Source: an uncultured Terriglobus sp.
GTDB taxonomy: Bacteria > Acidobacteriota > Terriglobia > Terriglobales > Acidobacteriaceae
Assembly (NCBI GenBank): GCA_937871605.1
Contig: CALMRM010000083.1
Coordinates: 1 to 8,191, forward strand
DNA: 8,191 nt
Direction: 5' to 3'
Positions 1 to 5,379 of the stretch are shown here, piece after piece. Made by a program: the position numbers and the translations under genes. Each line of letters begins with the position of its first letter. The stretch's first letter is position 1. The notes under the pieces are model-generated. The model was not told the DNA's origin. It saw only the letters and a list, made by a program, of their open reading frames with translations, and searched no databases.

Positions 1-561
1 CTCGCCGACATACCCGATCAGGTGCGCCGCAAAACCGTCCTGCGGATACAGGCGCCGCTGTTCTTCCACCGTCTCCAGTTCCGGCAGCTCATCGCGATGC
101 GCCTCATTTAACGCCTGCTCGTCCGGCGTGATGTCCTGCTTCAACGGGATGGGCTGGTACTTGGGCGCGTACTGGAAATGGTGCAGCGTGTATTGCAACT
201 GGTCCAGGGTAAGATTGAGGCCGTCCGCGATCATAGGCAGGTCTTCATCGCGCATCTGCTCACGGAGTAGAAAGCAGGTGACCGACGAGTAGTTGTCCAC
301 CAGTAAGCGGCCCTCGCGATCGAAAAGTCTGCCGCGCGGTGCAAGGATGGGCACCTTACGCACGCGGTTTGCCTCAGCCAGCACCTTGTACGTGCTGGCA
401 CCTAGCACCTGCAGCCGCCACAAACCCGACAGCAACACCAGCAGCACCAGCGCAATGGCATACTGCGTCGCTGCCAGTTTGGCGGGCGGGATCTTTTCCT
501 CACGCGGCACCAGGCTACCGTGCGGAATCGGCGGTTCTAATTCGTCAGGCAGCGGTTCCAT
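1..561 (-). CDS. mrdA: Penicillin-binding protein 2, N-terminal part (cut by window edge)
   Basis: This is the first 187 codons of an elongation-type peptidoglycan transpeptidase; the C-terminal catalytic part lies outside the window. The frame is open to position 1. A cytoplasmic N-terminus of about 32 residues, rich in Pro and Glu, is followed by one membrane helix (about residues 33-50, AIALVLLVLLSGLW). Then comes the family signature at residues 74-90 (APRGRLFDREGRLLVDN), which opens the PBP dimerisation domain. The segment ending LYPQDGFAAHLIGYVGE is also typical of PBP2. Family knowledge: PBP2 works with RodA and MreBCD in cell-wall elongation of rod-shaped cells. The ATG at 559-561 is chosen because no in-frame ATG lies just upstream; the ribosome site (AAAGAG) is weak. 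It follows rpsT on the same strand after 85 nt containing a strong hairpin. The family is clear; mrdA rather than another class B PBP is inferred from the N-terminus only. Confidence 0.87.
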   Translation of the reverse strand, partial: MEPLPDELEPPIPHGSLVPREEKIPPAKLAATQYAIALVLLVLLSGLWRLQVLGASTYKVLAEANRVRKVPILAPRGRLFDREGRLLVDNYSSVTCFLLREQMRDEDLPMIADGLNLTLDQLQYTLHHFQYAPKYQPIPLKQDITPDEQALNEAHRDELPELETVEEQRRLYPQDGFAAHLIGYVGE

Positions 562-587
562 ACAGACGGCTCTTTGCGAGTGTAAAC

Positions 588-622
588 GCAACAGGGCGCG
601 GAATACATCCGTGCCCCGTTGC
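588..622 (-). terminator. Strong hairpin between rpsT and mrdA (possible terminator or attenuator)
   Basis: The minus strand reads GCAACGGGGCACGGA, loop TGTAT, TCCGCGCCCTGTTGC. That is a 15-position stem with one A-C mismatch and one G-U pair around a 5-nt loop. It starts 24 nt after the rpsT stop and ends 26 nt before the mrdA ATG. The bases after it on the minus strand (GTTTACACTC) are only weakly T-rich, so it is not a textbook intrinsic terminator. It could be a partial terminator, an RNA-processing site or a 3'-end stabiliser for rpsT mRNA. The plus strand has TTCTTTCG after the stem, but no plus-strand gene ends here. Confidence 0.55.
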
Positions 623-646
623 TTCTTTCGCGTCTTTGCGCCGCGA

Positions 647-922
647 CTAGGCGGCCTTGGTGGCTAGCGTCTTCAAGCGCGCATTGAGACGGCTCTTGTA
701 GCGCGATGCGGTGTTGTCGTGCAGCACACCCTTCTGCACGCTCTTGTCCAGGATGGACACGGTGGAGCGGTAGGCATCCTTAGCCGCGGTAGCGTCACCC
801 TTTAGCAGCGTCTCGCGCATCAAGCGCAGGGCACCGCGCAGCTTGCTGCGGTTGGACCGGTTCAACGCGGTCTTGGCGAGTCTTTGCTTGGAACGCTTCA
901 GCGACGATACGTGATTTGCCAT
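647..922 (-). CDS. rpsT: 30S ribosomal protein S20
   Basis: This gene encodes a 91-residue basic protein that binds 16S rRNA early in assembly of the small ribosomal subunit. It begins MANHVSSLKRSKQR and has the usual S20 pattern: a Lys/Arg-rich first helix (residues 8-32), a middle segment with a conserved Lys-Gly and Ala-rich stretch (KGDATAAKDAY, 41-51), and the VQKGVLHDNTASRYKSRL segment (62-79) near the C-terminus. The length fits the family (about 85-90). The frame stays open upstream to 1087, but the ATG at 920-922 gives the S20 N-terminus and has a purine-rich site (AAAAGAG) about 7 nt before it. The longer version adds residues foreign to S20. The gene ends in TAG. It lies divergent from the phoH cluster and upstream of mrdA on the same strand. 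Confidence 0.97.
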   Translation of the reverse strand: MANHVSSLKRSKQRLAKTALNRSNRSKLRGALRLMRETLLKGDATAAKDAYRSTVSILDKSVQKGVLHDNTASRYKSRLNARLKTLATKAA

Positions 923-944
923 CTTGAACTCTTTTCTGTGTGGG

Positions 945-1001
945 CCGCCGCGCTGGGCGCAGGCTTGGCCGAAAGCTGTGGGAACGCGGAGTCCGCGGCG
1001 G
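945..1001 (-). promoter_or_regulatory. Structured 5' leader of rpsT
   Basis: Perfect 8-bp inverted arms lie at 945-952 (CCGCCGCG) and 994-1001 (CGCGGCGG). The 3' arm in the RNA ends about 22 nt before the rpsT start. A smaller hairpin, GGGC-ACGC-GCCC, lies at 1013-1024. If transcription starts near 1039 the leader is about 115 nt, long for a small ribosomal protein gene. Family knowledge: S20 represses its own translation in E. coli. That this leader mediates such control is inference. Confidence 0.35.
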
Positions 1002-1038
1002 ATGCACTCACTGGGCACGCGCCCGGCTTGCAGTTCAA

Positions 1039-1074
1039 CCCTATAAGGATAGGGCACTTCAGCCCAAACAGCAA
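1039..1074 (-). promoter_or_regulatory. Candidate rpsT promoter with overlapping inverted repeat
   Basis: On the minus strand, TTGCTG (1074-1069), a 17-nt spacer and TATCCT (1051-1046) give a housekeeping-type promoter of moderate quality: three of six matches at -35 and four of six at -10. The -10 lies inside the inverted repeat CCCTAT-AAGG-ATAGGG (1039-1054), which could be an operator or just fold in the early transcript. A second AGGATAG copy lies 49 nt away at 1095-1101, within GGGTC-AGGATA-GACCC (1090-1105). Confidence 0.4.
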
Positions 1075-1181
1075 CTAGACACGTCATGCGGGTCAGGATA
1101 GACCCCTAACCTTTGCGCATAGACAGTGCGTACGGAGTTTCAGCGCATCGACGGAACGACCAGTTTTGCCGGTTTGTTCAC

Positions 1182-1210
1182 TTGACGACCGTGTGCCACG
1201 GGGCTATTCT
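1182..1210 (+). promoter_or_regulatory. Candidate promoter for the phoH-ybeY-corC-era cluster
   Basis: TTGACG (1182-1187), exactly 17 nt, then TATTCT (1205-1210). This matches the sigma-70 consensus at five of six -35 positions and four of six -10 positions, with the ideal spacer. It is the best promoter-like site on this strand in the intergenic region. Transcription would start near 1217, leaving a C-rich leader of about 150 nt before the phoH start. Confidence 0.6.
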
Positions 1211-1348
1211 CACCGCAAGTTTACCTTGGCATCTCCCGCCAGCCCGCTCTGTTCCACCCCCGCCGCGGCACTGCGACCCGGCAGGCCGGTGGTTCAGGCA
1301 CTCCCTTTGCAAGCCCATCCCGGTCGCGGTCAACGTACCCCCAGCCCT
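1211..1348 (+). other. Untranslated leader upstream of phoH
   Basis: The stretch between the candidate promoter and the phoH ribosome site is C-rich and holds no gene I can support. Open frames across it have no family-like content. The only local symmetry I see is short (CCGG-CAGG-CCGG, in the 1270s). No riboswitch is recognised. Confidence 0.4.
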
Positions 1349-1350
1349 AT

Positions 1351-1355
1351 GGAGG
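1351..1355 (+). promoter_or_regulatory. Ribosome binding site that sets the phoH TTG start
   Basis: GGAGG sits 10 nt before TTG at 1366. The nearby ATG at 1349 is in another frame and reaches a stop after seven codons, so it cannot start phoH. The next in-frame ATG (1408) has no comparable site. Confidence 0.65.
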
Positions 1356-1365
1356 CAGAACTCAC

Positions 1366-2400
1366 TTGGTAAAAAGCCTGCTCGAAATCACGCCCAACAC
1401 AGAAGCCATGTTTGGCCTTCGCGATGAAAACCTGCGCATGATGGAGAGAGAACTCGGAGTCACCATCGACCTGCGTTCCCATGGACTACAAGTTGAAGGC
1501 AGCCCGGAAAGCGTCGAGCTGGTCGTGCGATTGTTCAAGGACTACGACGGCCTGCGCCGGAGCGGCGTGCTGCTGGCCGGGCCGGAACTGCACGCCCTGC
1601 TCAAACTCGCCATGGCCGAGCGCACCGTCAGCCTCAAGGCGCTGGTCGACAGCGGCCGGCAGCGCACCGCCACCGGCGTCAAGCGCATGGTCAATCCACG
1701 TTCGCCCAACCAGAAGAAGTATGTCGAAGCCATTGAGCAGGCCGACATGACCTTCGGCATCGGACCGGCAGGCACGGGCAAAACATACCTCGCCGTGGCC
1801 ATGGCAGCGAGTGCGCTAATGGCAAAAAAGGTCAGCCGCATCATCCTCGTCAGGCCAGCAGTAGAAGCGGGTGAGCGGCTCGGCTTTCTACCCGGCTCCC
1901 TGCAGGAGAAGGTAGACCCCTACCTGCGCCCACTCTATGACGCGCTCTACGACCTGCTCGAGAAGGACCGCGTCGACAAGCTGCTGGAGAAAGGCATCAT
2001 CGAGGTCGCACCGCTGGCCTTTATGCGTGGCCGCACGCTGTCAGACGCCTTCATCATCATGGATGAGGCGCAGAACACTACCAACGAGCAGATGAAGATG
2101 TTTGTCACCCGCCTCGGCCAGAACTCAAAGGCCGTGATCACCGGCGACCTGACGCAGATCGACCTGCCCAACCCGAAGCGCAGCGGACTCCTGGAGGCTC
2201 TGCACGTGCTCAATGGCGTCGAGGGCATTCGCTTCTGCCACTTCGAAGACGGTGACGTGGTGCGGCACAACCTGGTGCAGCGCATTGTTCGCGCCTACGA
2301 CTCCCACACGCGTGAACAGCACTCGCTGGGTCTGGGCGAGGCAGCGCTGGACGGTACCGTACCGGCGCCGCGGCCTGCAGGGCTGCGCAAGACTCAGTAG
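1366..2400 (+). CDS. phoH: PhoH-like P-loop ATPase (YbeZ type)
   Basis: This is a 344-residue cytoplasmic ATPase of the PhoH family. An N-terminal KH-like region (about 1-110) contains the stretch ELGVTIDLRSHGLQVEG. The nucleotide-binding core follows: Walker A GPAGTGKT at 133-140, the segment IILVRPAVEAGERLGFLPG, Walker B FIIMDEAQN at 229-237, and the sensor stretch TGDLTQIDLP at 259-268. Length and motif order match family members near ybeY. Family knowledge: PhoH/YbeZ proteins are linked to RNA metabolism and act with YbeY; the exact substrate is unsettled. It starts with TTG behind a GGAGG site and ends in TAG. It is the first gene of the cluster, 69 nt before ybeY with a hairpin between. 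The family is certain. The name phoH follows common usage and does not imply phosphate control, for which I see no sign. Confidence 0.95.
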   Translation: MVKSLLEITPNTEAMFGLRDENLRMMERELGVTIDLRSHGLQVEGSPESVELVVRLFKDYDGLRRSGVLLAGPELHALLKLAMAERTVSLKALVDSGRQRTATGVKRMVNPRSPNQKKYVEAIEQADMTFGIGPAGTGKTYLAVAMAASALMAKKVSRIILVRPAVEAGERLGFLPGSLQEKVDPYLRPLYDALYDLLEKDRVDKLLEKGIIEVAPLAFMRGRTLSDAFIIMDEAQNTTNEQMKMFVTRLGQNSKAVITGDLTQIDLPNPKRSGLLEALHVLNGVEGIRFCHFEDGDVVRHNLVQRIVRAYDSHTREQHSLGLGEAALDGTVPAPRPAGLRKTQ

Positions 2401-2424
2401 TCTGGTGCCCAGCCGCGATACCAT

Positions 2425-2458
2425 CATCAGGGAGGGGGCGCGAGCCTTCTCCCTGATG
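2425..2458 (+). repeat. 15-bp hairpin with GCGA tetraloop between phoH and ybeY
   Basis: CATCAGGGA (2425-2433) pairs with TCCCTGATG (2450-2458). Six more pairs continue inward, two of them G-U, to close a GCGA loop (2440-2443) of the GNRA type. The stem ends 3 nt before GAGG (2462-2465), the likely ybeY ribosome site. No T-run follows, so it is probably not a terminator. It more likely affects ybeY translation or mRNA stability (inference). Confidence 0.65.
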
Positions 2459-2469
2459 TGTGAGGCGAC

Positions 2470-2985
2470 TTGATCGTTACAGAACCTCCGAGTACGACCG
2501 CGGGTGAAGCCTTGTTCGCAGACCTGCGTACGCCCGAACTTTCCCGCTTTCTGCTGCGGGCAAAGAAGGCCACCGGCCTCCTGGGCGACGTGACCGTGCT
2601 GCTGTGTGGCAACACCCGCATCCGCCAGTTGAATCGTGACTTCCGTGGCAAGAACAAGGCCACGGACGTCCTGAGCTTTCCCGCCGAGGAGCACGCCGTA
2701 GACACGGCAGGCGACCTCGCCGTCTCGCTAGAAACTGCGGCGAAACAGGCTGCGGACCATGGGCACGATCTCCTCACCGAGGTACGCGTGCTACTGCTGC
2801 ACGGCATGCTGCACCTTGCCGGATTTGACCACGAAACTGACACCGGTGAAATGCAGCAACGCGAAGCAGAGCTGCGCGACAGGTTCAAATTACCCGGTGG
2901 CCTGATCGAGCGGACCCTGCTGCAACCCAAACAGCGACTGAGGCCCCGCAGTACGTCTCCATCCACACCCGGGAGCGAGCGGTGA
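2470..2985 (+). CDS. ybeY: Endoribonuclease YbeY (rRNA maturation factor)
   Basis: This gene encodes a 171-residue metal-dependent RNase involved in 16S rRNA 3'-end maturation and ribosome quality control. The zinc-binding signature HGMLHLAGFDH is at residues 111-121, with His111, His115 and His121 as the expected ligands. The conserved segment LNRDFRGKNKATDVLSFP precedes it (about 54-71). The chosen start is TTG at 2470 with GAGG 4 nt upstream, a tight spacing; it gives MIVTEPPS, resembling relatives that begin MI..EPP. The C-terminal tail after about residue 145 is Arg/Pro/Ser-rich and looks unstructured. It follows phoH by 69 nt, and its TGA stop overlaps the next gene's GTG start within GTGA, suggesting translational coupling. 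The family is certain; the start is likely. Confidence 0.95.
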   Translation: MIVTEPPSTTAGEALFADLRTPELSRFLLRAKKATGLLGDVTVLLCGNTRIRQLNRDFRGKNKATDVLSFPAEEHAVDTAGDLAVSLETAAKQAADHGHDLLTEVRVLLLHGMLHLAGFDHETDTGEMQQREAELRDRFKLPGGLIERTLLQPKQRLRPRSTSPSTPGSER

Positions 2986-4283
2986 AAGCGCTGGTACTGC
3001 CCTCTGTGCTGCTCCTGGCAGTCGTGTTGACGCTGGCTGCGTACATCGACCGCGTGTACTCGGAGATGGGCAAGTTTCTGGCGCGCGAGTACCAGGACAA
3101 CCTGGACGCGTGGGTCGACTACATGGAGCCACGCTTTGGGCTTTCCAGGGATAACGTCGCCCTGTCTGCCTCCATCCTGCGGCAGACATCGCTGGTCGCC
3201 CTGGCGCTGTTGCTCGGCATCGTGCGCGCAACCGGAACTGCGGGCGCAGGGTGGCCGCAATATCTGCAGACACTGGCAGAACTGCTGTTGATCGTGGTCT
3301 TTTTCGACCGGCTGCTGCCACAGGTGCTGTTTGCGCGTACCCGCGGCCTATGGGTGCAGCAGCTGCGTTGGCCGTTGCTCGGGTTGTTGTACCTGGTGCT
3401 GCCGGTCACGCTGCTGCTCGGTCTGCTGCTCTCCATCGCAGCCCTTGCAGAGCGGGAGAACAAAGAGGAAGAACACCCGGACGAAGGTGTGGATGCCCTG
3501 CTGGAGGCTGGCGAGGAAGAAGGCATTCTTGAGGAGAGTGACCGCGCCCTGGTGCGCTCCGTGGTGGAATTTGGCGACATGGTGGTGCGCGAAGTGATGA
3601 CGCCACGACCGGAAATGTTCACTGTGCCGGAGGGCACCAGCATCGCCAGCTTCACAAAGCTCATCAAGGACAACGCCTTCTCCCGCGTTCCCGTGTACAA
3701 CGGCACGCTGGACGACATCACAGGCATCGCCTTCGCGCACGATCTGCTGCAGATCGACGACGCAGACGCAGCACGCAGGACGGTGCGCGAGATCATGCGG
3801 GCCGCCGTCTTTGTGCCAGAGCCCAAACGGGTCAATGAGCTCCTGCGCGAGATGCAGAGCGAAAAACAGCACATGCGCATCGTCATCGATGAGTACGGAG
3901 CGGTGGCCGGACTGGTCACCATCGAAGACCTGATTGAGGCCATCGTGGGTAACATCGACGACGAGCACGATGAGGATTCCTCCCGCGGCGTGCGGGAGGA
4001 CGATGGTTCGTTCGTCGTACCAGGCAACATGGACGTGGCCCACCTGCGCGACCTGCTGGCCAGCCGCAAGGGTGAGGAGTACATGCCGCCCTTGCGCCTG
4101 CCGGTGGACCTGGAGGCAGCCACGGTGGGCGGACTGGTGTCGGAGATGGCCGGACACATCCCCCTACCCGGCGAGGTGGTGGAGGGTGACGGCCTGCGGC
4201 TTGAGGTGCTGGGTGCCACCTCTCGGCTGGTCACGCGCGTGCGCATCCGCCTGCTGCCTCAGCCCGGTCCAACGGAGAAGTAG
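2982..4283 (+). CDS. HlyC/CorC-family membrane protein with CBS pair
   Basis: This is a 433-residue inner-membrane protein. Hydrophobic segments lie at about 3-22, 69-86, 95-113 and 132-153, forming a divergent DUF21/CNNM-like membrane part. An acidic linker (155-185) leads to a CBS-domain pair: the first begins near EVMTPRPEM (204-212), the second holds IDEYGAVAGLVTIEDLIEAIVG (302 onward). A CorC/HlyC C-terminal domain follows (about 345-430; LPVDLEAATVGGLVSE, LPGEVV). Family knowledge: CBS pairs bind adenine nucleotides, and relatives are linked to Mg2+/Co2+ transport or efflux; 'hemolysin' is a historical label. It starts with GTG at 2982, with GGGAG 6 nt upstream and a 4-nt overlap with ybeY. 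It sits where ybeX/corC sits in the E. coli ybeZ-ybeY-ybeX order, but unlike E. coli YbeX it keeps a membrane domain. The transported ion cannot be told from sequence. Confidence 0.9.
   Translation: MKALVLPSVLLLAVVLTLAAYIDRVYSEMGKFLAREYQDNLDAWVDYMEPRFGLSRDNVALSASILRQTSLVALALLLGIVRATGTAGAGWPQYLQTLAELLLIVVFFDRLLPQVLFARTRGLWVQQLRWPLLGLLYLVLPVTLLLGLLLSIAALAERENKEEEHPDEGVDALLEAGEEEGILEESDRALVRSVVEFGDMVVREVMTPRPEMFTVPEGTSIASFTKLIKDNAFSRVPVYNGTLDDITGIAFAHDLLQIDDADAARRTVREIMRAAVFVPEPKRVNELLREMQSEKQHMRIVIDEYGAVAGLVTIEDLIEAIVGNIDDEHDEDSSRGVREDDGSFVVPGNMDVAHLRDLLASRKGEEYMPPLRLPVDLEAATVGGLVSEMAGHIPLPGEVVEGDGLRLEVLGATSRLVTRVRIRLLPQPGPTEK
3978..4000 (+). repeat. Perfect 9-bp inverted repeat inside the CorC-family gene
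   Basis: TCCTCCCGC, loop GGCGT, GCGGGAGGA. It lies in the codons of the linker between the second CBS domain and the C-terminal domain (DSSRGVREDDGS), where protein constraint is weak. It may be chance or a transcript structure. Confidence 0.4.
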
Positions 4284-4308
4284 TCCGCGCGACTTACACT
4301 AAGGCAGC

Positions 4309-5379
4309 ATGTCTTTTCGCTCTGGATTCGTCACCATCCTTGGTCGGCCAAATGCCGGCAAGTCCACGCTGCTCAACGCCCTCCTGGGCGAAAAGCTCGC
4401 CATTGTGACGCACAAGGCGCAAACCACCCGCACACGCATCCTCGGCATCCTGGAAGTACCTGCGGGAGAGTCCGCCGAGCGAGAGCATGCCGAGCCCGCC
4501 GCACAGGTCCTGCTGGTGGACACGCCCGGCGTCCACAAGCCGGGCAGCCAGTTGGATCGCCGCATGATGCAGGAGGTGCATGACGCGCTGCAGTCGCGCG
4601 ATGCTGTTCTGTTCCTGGTCGATGCTACACACCGCCTGCATGAGCCGGTGGAGCGTGTGGCAGGCCGTCAGCCCTCACCTGCCGAGGACAAAAAGGCGCT
4701 CTCCGCCGCGGAGGACGCGTTTGCGCTCAGCTTGCTACGCAACCTGACCTGTCCCGTCATTCTGGTGCTGAACAAGATTGACCTCGTCAAACGCGAGGAG
4801 TTACTCCCGCTGATCACGCACTGGTCGGCAAAGCATACCTTTGCGGAAACCGTGCTGATCTCCGCACGCAGGAAAGACGGGTTGGAACTGCTCGTGCAGA
4901 AGATCGTCGCTCTGCTGCCCGAAGGCGAACGCTACTTTCCTGCCGACCAATTGACGGATCAGCCCATGCGCTTTCTGGCAGCGGAAATCATCCGCGAAAA
5001 GATTCTGCTCTTCACCGGCGAAGAGGTGCCGTACGCCTCAGCAGTGGTCATTGAGCGCTGGGAGGATCCCGCGCCGCAGCGCAAGCCACGCAAGGCTGCT
5101 GCGGAAGTGAAGGCACCTCTTACCAAGATCGCTGCCGCGGTCTTTGTAGAGCGTGACGGGCAAAAAGCGATCCTCATTGGCAAGGGCGGCTCTATGCTGA
5201 AGCAGATCGGCACAGCGGCTCGCAAGGAGATTGAGGGCCTGCTGGGCACACGCGTGTTTCTGGAACTCTTCATTAAGGTGCGTGAGGATTGGCGCTCACA
5301 GCCGGGCTTCATTGAGGAGCTGGACTGGCGAAGGCAGATGGAAGCGCTGAGCGAAACACAGGGCAAACCAAAAGGCTAG
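4309..5379 (+). CDS. era: GTPase Era
   Basis: This gene encodes an essential-type GTPase that binds 16S rRNA and helps 30S subunit assembly. The GTPase domain shows G1 GRPNAGKST (12-20), the switch region KAQTTRTRI, G3 DTPG (71-74) followed by VHKPG, G4 NKID (155-158) and G5 SAR (185-187). The C-terminal KH RNA-binding domain shows ERDGQKAILIGKGGSMLKQIG (about 281-301; GKGG at 291-294) and LELFIKVREDWR near the end. At 356 residues it is about 50 longer than E. coli Era (301). The excess sits in three charged or Ala/Pro-rich insertions near 52-64, 114-135 and 252-271, all between conserved blocks. The ATG at 4309 follows the CorC-family gene by 25 nt, with AAGG 4 nt upstream. Its TAG stop interlocks with the stop of the convergent regulator gene. 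Confidence 0.96.
   Translation: MSFRSGFVTILGRPNAGKSTLLNALLGEKLAIVTHKAQTTRTRILGILEVPAGESAEREHAEPAAQVLLVDTPGVHKPGSQLDRRMMQEVHDALQSRDAVLFLVDATHRLHEPVERVAGRQPSPAEDKKALSAAEDAFALSLLRNLTCPVILVLNKIDLVKREELLPLITHWSAKHTFAETVLISARRKDGLELLVQKIVALLPEGERYFPADQLTDQPMRFLAAEIIREKILLFTGEEVPYASAVVIERWEDPAPQRKPRKAAAEVKAPLTKIAAAVFVERDGQKAILIGKGGSMLKQIGTAARKEIEGLLGTRVFLELFIKVREDWRSQPGFIEELDWRRQMEALSETQGKPKG
5376..5379. other. Interlocked convergent stop codons (CTAG)
   Basis: The palindrome CTAG supplies TAG to era on the plus strand (5377-5379) and TAG to the response regulator on the minus strand (5378-5376). There is no intergenic DNA and no room for a terminator between the two genes. Confidence 0.97.

Noticed and set aside
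923..1087. Upstream extension of rpsT to a start at 1087
   Set aside because: The added residues are not S20-like, while the ATG at 920-922 gives the normal S20 N-terminus and length.
1349..1372. Seven-codon frame MEAELTW before phoH as a regulatory leader peptide
   Set aside because: It has no ribosome site of its own and no run of one amino acid. The GGAGG within it is better explained as the phoH site.
1113..1427. Open frames across the phoH leader
   Set aside because: They have no recognisable content, they overlap the phoH start in other frames, and composition alone explains them.
2125..4246. Long minus-strand frames opposite phoH, ybeY and the CorC-family gene
   Set aside because: Their translations are Arg/Ser/Cys-rich with no domains, and they lie opposite well-supported genes.
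3995..4302. GGGAGGA followed by ATG at 4003 as an internal gene start
   Set aside because: The frame is out of phase with the CorC-family gene, and its product is Trp/Cys/Arg-rich with no family features. It is probably a by-product of the inverted repeat.
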